DNA from: Comamonadaceae bacterium
GTDB taxonomy: Bacteria > Pseudomonadota > Gammaproteobacteria > Burkholderiales > Burkholderiaceae_C
Direction: 5' to 3'
Assembly: GCA_947458345.1 (NCBI GenBank)
Contig: CANHBU010000174.1
Coordinates: 1 to 5,212 of the forward strand
Length of the DNA: 5,212 nt
The notes beneath the pieces were generated by a model. The model worked only from the letters and a program-made list of their open reading frames with translations, was not told the DNA's origin and made no database searches. A program made the translations under genes and the position numbers. Shown in pieces: positions 1 through 5,212 of this stretch. Every line of letters begins with the position of its first letter. Position 1 is the first letter of the stretch.

Positions 1-425
1 AACACGTTCTTGGACAACTCTTCGCCTTCGTACTGCACTGGGTAGAACAGCAAGCCGTTGAGTTCTTCGACCACCGGCAGCACCGATTTGCGGCTCACCG
101 AGGTCCAGCAGCCAAAGATCACCGACACCTTGTCTTGCGTCAGCAACTGCTTGGTCTTTTCAGCAAACAGCGGCCAGTTCGACGCCGGGTCGACCACCAC
201 AGGCTCGAGCTTCTTGCCGAGCACGCCGCCCTTGGCATTGATTTCATCGATGGCCATCAGCACCGTGTCTTTAAGAACGGTCTCTGAAATCGCCATGGTG
301 CCCGACAGGCTGTGCAGGATGCCGACCTTGATGGTCGACTGGGCATGGGCGGGTATGAAGGACAGACCAGCGAAGGTGGTGGCTGCTGCAAGGGCGAGCA
401 CTTTGAGGTTACCGCGGCGAATCAT
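1..425 (-). CDS. urtA: Urea ABC transporter substrate-binding protein UrtA (N-terminal third, cut by window edge)
   Basis: UrtA is the periplasmic binding protein that captures urea (or short amides) and hands it to the UrtBCDE ABC transporter. 141 codons are visible of a family usually a little over 400 residues; the gene leaves the window on the left. Residues 1-28 form a Sec-type signal peptide: MIRR basic start, Ala/Leu-rich core, cleavage expected after AHA (26-28). The mature start [17 protein letters not shown] (32-48) is the hallmark opening of this periplasmic-binding-protein family. Further UrtA-typical stretches are [19 protein letters not shown] (62-80), [14 protein letters not shown] (104-117) and [12 protein letters not shown] (125-136). 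The GCWTSVSRK and FYPVQYEG segments separate UrtA from LivJ-type leucine/isoleucine/valine binders. The ATG start follows a GGAG (minus strand 439-436) by 10 nt. A sigma-54 promoter lies 75-89 bp upstream, fitting nitrogen control. urtBCDE would be expected downstream, to the left, outside the window. Confidence 0.95.
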   Translation of the reverse strand, partial: MIRRGNLKVLALAAATTFAGLSFIPAHAQSTIKVGILHSLSGTMAISETVLKDTVLMAIDEINAKGGVLGKKLEPVVVDPASNWPLFAEKTKQLLTQDKVSVIFGCWTSVSRKSVLPVVEELNGLLFYPVQYEGEELSKNV

Positions 426-499
426 GATGAAAGAACTCCAGTTTTGATTGATGGGTTGGGTCCGGGCCGGGTGCAGTCGATGCATCCGGGGGTGACACC

Positions 500-514
500 G
501 CAAAGACCGTGCCA
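500..514 (-). promoter_or_regulatory. Sigma-54 (RpoN) -24/-12 promoter for urtA
   Basis: Read on the minus strand, the sequence is TGGCACGGTCTTTGC. This matches the RpoN consensus TGGCACG-N4-TTGC at every fixed position, with the GG and GC dinucleotides correctly spaced. It points towards urtA. Transcription should start near position 488, giving a leader of about 63 nt before the ATG at 425. Urea uptake genes are commonly switched on by NtrC with sigma-54 under nitrogen limitation, so the location makes functional sense. The match and orientation are seen directly; use of the promoter is inferred. Confidence 0.85.
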
Positions 515-669
515 TTTCTTCGGATTGCAAACTCGATCAGCGCTTACCCGCTCTCTCGCCCCCCGGCGGGGCCGTAAGAACACTGCGCCTGGACTCGGCG
601 CGGGTCTTGAGCTGACCATGGTCGCGCGCCGCACAAGCACGGGTTTTGCCGGCTTGAAATGCGTCTTTT

Positions 670-687
670 TGGTGCGTGCCGGCACCA
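670..687. promoter_or_regulatory. Inverted repeat, possible activator (enhancer) site for the urtA promoter
   Basis: TGGTGC and GCACCA form perfect 6-bp arms around 6 nt, with a second palindrome GTGCCGGCAC inside (676-685). The element sits about 180-200 bp upstream of the predicted urtA start at 488, a normal distance for a sigma-54 activator site. The half-site words resemble those of NtrC sites. However, their order is inside out compared with the usual GCACC...GGTGC arrangement, so NtrC is only one candidate; another dimeric regulator could bind here. Confidence 0.35.
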
Positions 688-719
688 GCACGGTTCAGTC
701 TTTTGAGTCGGCTTGGGCG

Positions 720-757
720 GGGCGCACTAGCCTCGCCTGGGTCGGCTAGGGGCGCCC
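720..757. repeat. Strong GC-rich imperfect hairpin
   Basis: GGGCGC-A-CTAGCC (720-732) can pair with GGCTAG-GG-GCGCCC-type sequence (744-757), giving two 6-bp blocks separated by a small asymmetric bulge around an 11-nt loop (733-743). No T-run follows on either strand, so it does not look like an intrinsic terminator. It lies near the border between the GC-rich urtA control side and the AT-rich sapC side. It could be a REP-like extragenic palindrome, a regulator site or a boundary structure; the sequence does not decide. Confidence 0.5.
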
Positions 758-770
758 GAAATGAGTGTAT

Positions 771-825
771 TTGACGGAATTCAAACGTAAATTATTGAAA
801 CAAACTGCGATAGACTGCTTCTAAA
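771..825 (+). promoter_or_regulatory. Candidate promoter region for the sapC operon
   Basis: This AT-rich stretch is the likeliest place for a rightward promoter, but no box pair is convincing. TTGAAA (795-800, five of six to TTGACA) is followed after 19 nt by TCTAAA (820-825, four of six to TATAAT); the spacer is longer than ideal. TTGACG at 771-776 with TATTGA at 793-798 is a weaker option. The leader to the sapC ATG would be about 175-205 nt. Confidence 0.25.
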
Positions 826-870
826 GAACGTGCGCGTCCACGCAACGGCAATCGCAAGCCCAATCGTTTT

Positions 871-894
871 CAATCTTTGAATTTTTAAAGATTG
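871..894. repeat. Perfect inverted repeat upstream of sapC, possible operator or leader hairpin
   Basis: CAATCTTT (871-878) and AAAGATTG (887-894) are perfect 8-bp arms around an 8-nt AT-rich centre. A further CAATC word begins ten bases upstream (861-865), so CAATC occurs twice in direct orientation before the reverse arm. No T-run follows on either strand, arguing against a terminator. If transcription starts near 830, the element would fold as a hairpin in the sapC leader; otherwise it is a plausible binding site for a dimeric regulator. Confidence 0.45.
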
Positions 895-1008
895 TGGCGA
901 GGTGCGTTGACCTGCAGTCGTGGGTCGGCGCGTGGCTGGACTCTCGTTCCCCAAACCCGGGCAAACCAGCTTGCAAGCCCGCTTTGACATCAGACAGGAA
1001 GTGATCCC

Positions 1009-1734
1009 ATGTACAAAACTTTGGTTCCTATTAACAAAGCCCGGCATGCCAGCAAGAAGGTGCGGCAAGCCGAAGGCTTTGGCTATGCCGCCGGCTTTCA
1101 TATTGCGTCCATCATGGCCCACGAGTTCGCCAGGGCCGCGTCGATTTACCCGATCGTGTTTCTCGAGGACAAGGCCGAGAACACCTTCCGGCCCGTGGTG
1201 CTGATGGGTCTGGAGTCGGGCGAGAACCTGTTCGTCGATACGGCCGGCAAATGGCAGGCCTCGTACATCCCCGCCATCATCCGCCGCTATCCCTTCGCTT
1301 TGGCCAGCAGCGGCCAGGAAGGTCAGTACACGGTTTGCGTCGATGAAGGCAGCGATCTCATCAATGACAACGAGGGCGTGGCCTTGTTCAACGAGCAGGG
1401 CGAGCCCACCGAGTCGCTCGAGAACGTCAAAAAATATCTCGCAGAGCTGCAGCAGATGGACATGTTCACGCGCGATTTTTGCGCGGCTCTGACGGCAAGC
1501 AATATGTTCACTCCGATGAATATGCGGGTGCGACAGGCCGAGCAAATCCGCAATATCAATGGCTGCTACGTGATCAATGAGGAGCGGCTCAATAGTCTTT
1601 CGGTCGACCGCTTTGTCGAGCTCAGGGACAAGCGCTACCTGCCGGCCATTTACGCCCACCTGGTGTCCCTGGCTCAGGTCGAGCGCCTGCTGATGCTCAA
1701 GGACGATCGGCCAGCGGTGCAGGCGGCGGCCTGA
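1009..1734 (+). CDS. SapC family protein
   Basis: A complete 241-residue protein, close to the usual length (about 240-250) of the SapC family (Pfam SapC, PF07277). The family is named after an S-layer-associated Campylobacter gene, but its biochemical role is not established. Family-typical stretches are HEFARAASIYPIVF (38-51), the WQASYIPAIIRRYPF block (82-96), GCYVINEERLNSL (185-197) and the C-terminal LPAIYAHLVSLAQVERLL (211-228). There is no signal peptide and no membrane segment, so the protein probably stays in the cytoplasm unless exported by another route. The ATG follows AGGAAG (996-1001) at 7 nt. The giant gene begins 44 bp downstream on the same strand with no terminator between, so the two are probably co-transcribed. 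I infer that this protein assists production, transport or surface attachment of the giant protein; the sequence does not show this. I give no gene symbol because family members are paralogous and poorly characterised. Confidence 0.92.
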   Translation: MYKTLVPINKARHASKKVRQAEGFGYAAGFHIASIMAHEFARAASIYPIVFLEDKAENTFRPVVLMGLESGENLFVDTAGKWQASYIPAIIRRYPFALASSGQEGQYTVCVDEGSDLINDNEGVALFNEQGEPTESLENVKKYLAELQQMDMFTRDFCAALTASNMFTPMNMRVRQAEQIRNINGCYVINEERLNSLSVDRFVELRDKRYLPAIYAHLVSLAQVERLLMLKDDRPAVQAAA

Positions 1735-1753
1735 GCGCGCGGGATGCGTTTTC

Positions 1754-1775
1754 TTGAGGTCTCAGGATTGAGGTC
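1754..1775 (+). promoter_or_regulatory. Ribosome-binding region of the giant gene with a duplicated TTGAGGTC
   Basis: TTGAGGTC occurs at 1754-1761 and again at 1768-1775, 14 nt apart. The second copy carries the GAGG (1770-1773) that sits 5 nt before the ATG at 1779 and sets that start. The in-frame TGA at 1755-1757 excludes any upstream ATG, GTG or TTG start in that frame. The first copy also lies within a 12-codon open frame (1744-1782) whose TGA overlaps the ATG as ATGA. Confidence 0.6.
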
Positions 1776-1778
1776 CCG

Positions 1779-4700
1779 ATGAGGACAGCGATTCGGCGCG
1801 CGCGCAACTTCCTGGAGGAGCGGCACGCTCGTTCGGGCGTCCGTCGTGGCGGCGGGCCCGGTGCGCCGCTGGCGGGCGGCGTCGCACGCGTTCGCGATGC
1901 GTTTCGCGTGGAGGCGCTCGAGCCCCGGGTGCTGTTGTCAGCAGACCCCTTGTTTTCGCCCCTCAAGGCTTTCTTTCTTCCCGATGAGGGGCAGCCACAG
2001 CAGTGGGACTACGAGTCTGAGCAGCGTGAGACCGGGCAAAAGGCTTTTGCGCCGGCCGATTTGCTGCACCGCCTGCTGACGCACCGTTTCGAAGAGTCGC
2101 TTGACCTCAGTGGCGCCTCGCAGGCGTATGTGGAGGCGCCGTCAAGCGCGTCGGCTGCGGTGTTTGTCGATGGGCTGGCGCAAGCGCCGACCGCTGCCGC
2201 GCTGGACCTCAGTCGGGCTGATATTTTCAGCGCGGCCTCGGCGCATACGCTGGAGGGGCCCCGAGCCGATCTGCCCGATCTGGCCGGTGCTTTTCCGGGC
2301 CTGACCTGGGGAGAGACCGCCGGGCAGAACGACCCGGCGTCGATCGCGCCATGGCATGTGGCGCTCGAGGAGCCACAGGCCTCAACTGAGGAGGCGATCC
2401 GCCTCGACTCCGGCACCTACGATCTGGCTTCATGGGTGGCCGGTGGTGATGGGCAGCATCCTTTGTGGCTGGGCCAAGGCGCGGTTCTCAAGGGCAGCGG
2501 TGACTTCGGCGGCGATCTGACGGTTGAGGGTCTGCTCAGCCCCGGCTATTCGCCCGGTGTCCAAAATGTCTCCACCCTGAGCCTGACCTCGACTTCGACC
2601 ACCTTGTTTGAAATCGGTGGCCCGACTGCGGGTACCGGTACCGCGTTTTACGACCAGATCAATGTTTCGGGGCAGGCCTCGCTCGACGGCACGATCAGCG
2701 TCGATCTGATCAACAACTACCGGCCCAGTGATGGCCAGGTGTTCAACGTCCTCAATTACGGCAGCGTGAGCGGCGCCTTTGCCCGTGGCACCGGCCTGAT
2801 TGACGCCGGCGAAGGCGTGTTTTTCGAAGTGGTCGGCGGTGTCACGGGATTGAGCCTGAAGGCGCATGTGCTTGACGCGAGCACGGCCGAGCTGGTGTCT
2901 GCCTTGAGCTCGGCTGTGGTGGCCAATGACCAGGCCTTGCACGATCGTATCGGCCAGTGGCTCAACTTTGACTACTTCCGCAACAACAGCAGCTTTAGCT
3001 TTACCGGTCAGATCGACTTGGGGCAGGGCGTCAGTCTCAGTGGTTCGGCCACTCTCGGATTTACCAACGACGTCACCATCGGGTCTCAGGTGGTCGACGT
3101 GTTCACACTGGGGCTGGAGAACGCCAATGGCTTCATAGGCCTTGACCCCAACAGCACCAGCGCGCCTGGTTTGCGCTTTACCGATGCCGACCTGGGCGTG
3201 CTTTGGCTGCGCAGCGAAAACCCGGCCAATGACGGCGGATGGGTCTGGGCCGAGGGTACGGTTTCAGGACTGACTTTGGTGGGCAACAGCGGCGTCTCGC
3301 TGACCGCCTCTTCCTTGACCCTGGATTTCGCGCAAGGCCTGGGCACCGTCTCGGGTCAGACCAACAACAGTCTGCTCAATCTGTCGGGCACCCCCCGCAC
3401 GCTCAGCGTAGGCTCTGCCACCTACACCTTCGACAGCGCCGACACCGCCGAGCGTGCTGCCGCCTCCGGCACGGTCAGCTTGGCGCTGGGCAGCGTGCTC
3501 AATGTTTCGGGTACGGCCGGCTTTGCGTCGTCGGCCAGCGGCTTGTGGGTTGCGGGCAGCAACATCAGCGCCCGTATGAGCGCTGGCGGCGCCAGTCTAG
3601 GCCTTGACAGCGGCAATTTCGGCTTGGTCATTTACACCGACAACAGCTACCAGCTCGAGGCCAGCGGCAGTTTGTTCCTCAGCGGCGGCGGTTTTGCGCA
3701 GGTCAGTGCGACTTCGGCGCTGCTCAGGCTCAACACCACCGGCGTGAGTCAGGCTGAGCGGGTGCTTCAGGTCGGCGGCTACAGCCACACCCTGAGCGCC
3801 ATGAGCGCCTTGTCCGACCCGGTTCTGCGCGTGACGGGTCTGCAAGCCCGAATTGGGGACGTTCTGGCGGTATCGGGCGACTTGTCCTTCGAGCGAGATG
3901 CCGCCTCGGGCAATTTGGAGGTGCTTGCCAGCAATGCCAGCGCGTCGGTTCGCGCCGGCGATTTGGTTGCTGGCGTGAGTCAGGCCAACCTGGCCCTGGT
4001 GATTCGTGACGCCAATCTCGCCAACGGCGGAGTCTTGCTCGAGGCCACGGGTGCTGCCGACATGGCTTTGGGCGAGTCGGTGCAAATTTCGGCCACTGCC
4101 GCGACTGTGCGCTGGAACTCGACCAATCTGGATGCGTCCGCCCGCGCCATCAACGTGGCCGGCACGGCCTACACCTATGGCGCCAATCTGCAAGCGGGCC
4201 TGCAGACGGTGGGCGTCACGGGCGCGACTTTGGTCCTGGGCGACTTTTTCCGCGTCAGCGGGAATTTTGCATTCCTGTCCGATAGCAAGACCGTCAAGCT
4301 CGCCGCTGACACCGCTTCGACCCCCACGGTCAACGAGGCCACCACGGGCCTGGATGTCAGCTTGCTGACTTTGGGCGGCAAGAACCTCAGTGCCCAGCTC
4401 GGCGCGGCCAGCGGTCCCCAGGTCGCGTTGACCGGCGTTGAGTTCGGCCTGGCGCTGATGAGCGCCAAAAACGATGCCACGCGCCGTTGGGCCAGTGTGC
4501 AGGCATCGGCGACCGGGGTTGCGCTGACGGGCCTCAGCGGGGTGACTCTGAGCGGTCAAAGCCTGTCCTTTCATTTGAATCAGGCCGAGCGTGCCGGCGA
4601 TGCGGTGGTCGATTATTCGGCGGGCAAGACCGCGCTGGCCGTGCCCACGGGCGCCAGCGGAACCTTGTCCCTGAGCATGGACGGCGCCAGAGGCGAGCAG

Positions 4701-5212
4701 ATCTCGGCCTCGGGCAACCTGACGGTCGACGCCCTTGGCTTTTTCCGCGTATCTGGCGCGCTGGCCCTGAGCAAGAGCACGGGCACGGTCAAGCTGGGCG
4801 ATCTGGCCAGCACCGCCAACGTCAACGAATCGACCAACCCGGTCACGGTCGAACAGCTTTTGATCGGCGGCAGCGGCCTGACAGCGTTTGCCGGCATTAA
4901 CGGCGGCAGTGCCGATCCGACCGGCCTGAACCTGACGGGCGTGAACTTTGCCGTTGCGATTCAGACCGAGAAGACGCCTGCACAGGGCCAGACGGCTAGA
5001 GAGTGGACGGCCGTCAAAGCTTCTGCGACCGGTGCGAACTTCGTCGGCGTCTCGGGTCTGACCGTTGACGCCAGCGCGATTAACGTCGAGATCACCCGCA
5101 AGGCTGCCGACAACACGCTGGTCGACTACAACGCGCAGAACCAAGTGGTTCAAACCGGCACGGTGGCCAACCCCAGCACGATCACGCTGGACCTGGCTGC
5201 GAGCCTGGGCGA
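1779..5212 (+). CDS. Giant LEPR-XLL domain surface/exported repeat protein (N-terminal part, no stop in window)
   Basis: 1144 complete codons are open to the right edge without a stop, so the full protein is longer, perhaps by several-fold. Residues 1-46 are Arg/Gly-rich with no hydrophobic signal core. LEPRVLLSAD at 47-56 is the LEPR-XLL motif, known near the N-terminus of very large, presumably exported bacterial proteins. Residues 57-220 are an acidic linker I do not recognise. Residues 253-364 resemble an autotransporter passenger: SPGYSPG, a YDQINVSG word, then GQVFNVL and SGAF. From 418 on, at least five diverged beta-rich repeats follow. Composition is heavy in Gly, Ala, Ser, Thr, Leu and Asn, with no cysteine at all, typical of extracellular stalk or adhesin proteins. 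Start: ATG with GAGG 5 nt upstream. It is probably co-transcribed with sapC. Secretion (type I or other), ligands and C-terminal anchoring cannot be judged here. An adhesin, biofilm or S-layer-like role is inference. Confidence 0.93.
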   Translation, partial: MRTAIRRARNFLEERHARSGVRRGGGPGAPLAGGVARVRDAFRVEALEPRVLLSADPLFSPLKAFFLPDEGQPQQWDYESEQRETGQKAFAPADLLHRLLTHRFEESLDLSGASQAYVEAPSSASAAVFVDGLAQAPTAAALDLSRADIFSAASAHTLEGPRADLPDLAGAFPGLTWGETAGQNDPASIAPWHVALEEPQASTEEAIRLDSGTYDLASWVAGGDGQHPLWLGQGAVLKGSGDFGGDLTVEGLLSPGYSPGVQNVSTLSLTSTSTTLFEIGGPTAGTGTAFYDQINVSGQASLDGTISVDLINNYRPSDGQVFNVLNYGSVSGAFARGTGLIDAGEGVFFEVVGGVTGLSLKAHVLDASTAELVSALSSAVVANDQALHDRIGQWLNFDYFRNNSSFSFTGQIDLGQGVSLSGSATLGFTNDVTIGSQVVDVFTLGLENANGFIGLDPNSTSAPGLRFTDADLGVLWLRSENPANDGGWVWAEGTVSGLTLVGNSGVSLTASSLTLDFAQGLGTVSGQTNNSLLNLSGTPRTLSVGSATYTFDSADTAERAAASGTVSLALGSVLNVSGTAGFASSASGLWVAGSNISARMSAGGASLGLDSGNFGLVIYTDNSYQLEASGSLFLSGGGFAQVSATSALLRLNTTGVSQAERVLQVGGYSHTLSAMSALSDPVLRVTGLQARIGDVLAVSGDLSFERDAASGNLEVLASNASASVRAGDLVAGVSQANLALVIRDANLANGGVLLEATGAADMALGESVQISATAATVRWNSTNLDASARAINVAGTAYTYGANLQAGLQTVGVTGATLVLGDFFRVSGNFAFLSDSKTVKLAADTASTPTVNEATTGLDVSLLTLGGKNLSAQLGAASGPQVALTGVEFGLALMSAKNDATRRWASVQASATGVALTGLSGVTLSGQSLSFHLNQAERAGDAVVDYSAGKTALAVPTGASGTLSLSMDGARGEQISASGNLTVDALGFFRVSGALALSKSTGTVKLGDLASTANVNESTNPVTVEQLLIGGSGLTAFAGINGGSADPTGLNLTGVNFAVAIQTEKTPAQGQTAREWTAVKASATGANFVGVSGLTVDASAINVEITRKAADNTLVDYNAQNQVVQTGTVANPSTITLDLAASLG
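1917..1946 (+). other. LEPR-XLL motif (residues 47-56 of the giant protein)
   Basis: The ten codons spell LEPRVLLSAD, followed by PL, and are preceded by FRVEA. This agrees with the conserved N-terminal LEPR-XLL domain described for giant bacterial repeat proteins. Its function is unknown; its constant N-terminal place suggests a targeting or processing signal. Here it sits after 46 Arg-rich residues rather than after a classical signal peptide. Confidence 0.9.
2535..2870 (+). other. Autotransporter-passenger-like beta segment in the giant protein (residues 253-364)
   Basis: The order of words is that seen in many beta-helical passenger regions: LSPGYSPG, then a Ser/Thr-rich strand ending LFEIGG, then YDQINVSGQASLDGTISVDL, then GQVFNVLNYGSVSGAF, and a closing strand LSLKAHVL. 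This pattern normally closes a right-handed beta-helix block. The assignment rests on pattern recognition only; no outer-membrane beta-barrel is visible in the window. Confidence 0.6.
3030..5212 (+). repeat. Five or more diverged tandem protein repeats (residues 418 to the edge)
   Basis: Each unit starts with an anchor of the form V-L-x-VSG followed by an aromatic: GVSLSG (residue 418), SVLNVSG (573), DVLAVSG (695), DFFRVSG (823) and FFRVSG (988). Unit lengths are 155, 122, 128, 165 and at least 157 residues. A second landmark, D/N/E-L/F-G/A-L/V followed by a hydrophobic strand, occurs at 471, 613, 737, 888 and 1056. A Ser/Ala/Thr-Gly rich strand pair follows it each time. Units 2 and 3 are short (40-42 residues from anchor to landmark); units 1, 4 and 5 are long (53-68). 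Units 4 and 5 are the most alike: FFRVSG, TVKL, VNE, WASVQASATG against WTAVKASATG, and VDY are shared in order. Divergence at DNA level is high, so these are old duplications. Confidence 0.75.

Larger units (their letters stand above)
426..1008. other. Divergent intergenic region between urtA and the sapC operon
   Basis: This 583-bp stretch separates two genes transcribed away from each other. I see no convincing gene in it: the short open frames have low-complexity Arg/Pro/Gly-rich products and no recognisable family. Its left half is GC-rich and holds the urtA sigma-54 promoter (500-514). It also holds nested inverted repeats at 543-578: CTTAC/GTAAG enclosing GCCCC/GGGGC. An 18-bp inverted repeat (670-687) and a long GC hairpin (720-757) follow. 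From about 760 to 895 the base composition turns AT-rich, as expected for the promoter region of the rightward sapC operon. That part contains a perfect inverted repeat at 871-894. Control elements for both directions therefore seem concentrated here. Confidence 0.8.

Noticed and set aside
543..578. Nested inverted repeats CTTAC/GTAAG and GCCCC/GGGGC as a terminator
   Set aside because: No T-run on either strand and no gene ends nearby, so it is not a terminator. It is mentioned only as part of the intergenic region.
422..691. 89-codon minus-strand frame whose TGA overlaps the urtA ATG
   Set aside because: The ATGA overlap looks like translational coupling, but the frame spans the sigma-54 promoter and would start upstream of the predicted transcript start. 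Its composition is Arg/Pro-rich and unrecognised.
312..749. 145-codon plus-strand frame across the urtA start and upstream region
   Set aside because: It begins antisense to the urtA signal peptide region and crosses the promoter; the product looks random.
781..1659. 292-codon open frame on the minus strand over sapC
   Set aside because: Antisense to a complete SapC-family gene with a good ribosome-binding site; the product has no family features.
2430..2942. 170-codon minus-strand frame
   Set aside because: Antisense shadow of the passenger-like segment of the giant gene; no family features.
3597..5153. 518-codon open frame on the minus strand
   Set aside because: It lies wholly antisense to the repeat region of the giant gene. 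Its His/Arg/Gln/Gly-rich product matches no family I know and is what a mirror frame of GC-rich, Ala/Gly/Ser/Thr codons gives. The plus frame has recognisable domains and repeats.

Overview
The window looks like chromosomal DNA of a high-GC betaproteobacterium, most likely of the order Burkholderiales. This rests on GC-rich codon use, on a UrtA sequence very close to those I know from that group, and on a SapC-family gene beside a giant LEPR-XLL surface protein. The genus cannot be read from the sequence.

Layout, left to right. Positions 1-425 (minus strand) hold the first third of urtA, the periplasmic substrate-binding protein of a urea ABC transporter; the rest of the gene, and presumably urtBCDE, lie off the left edge. 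Positions 426-1008 are a 583-bp divergent intergenic region. It holds a textbook sigma-54 -24/-12 promoter aimed at urtA, an 18-bp inverted repeat in enhancer position, a strong GC-rich hairpin, and an AT-rich stretch with a perfect 8-bp-arm inverted repeat in front of the rightward genes. Positions 1009-1734 (plus) encode a complete SapC-family protein. After only 44 bp, a very long reading frame opens at 1779 (plus) and runs off the right edge without a stop: 1144 residues are visible.

This giant protein contains, in order: an arginine-rich N-terminus, the LEPR-XLL motif at residues 47-56, an unrecognised acidic linker, an autotransporter-passenger-like beta segment, and at least five diverged tandem beta-rich repeats of about 122-165 residues. 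It has no cysteine in the visible part. It is almost certainly an exported or cell-surface protein.

The window thus joins two unrelated transcription units back to back: a nitrogen-controlled urea uptake operon going left, and a sapC plus giant surface protein operon going right. The right-hand pair is the interesting part. Its close spacing suggests the small SapC-like protein and the giant repeat protein work together, but neither has a role that the sequence alone can prove.
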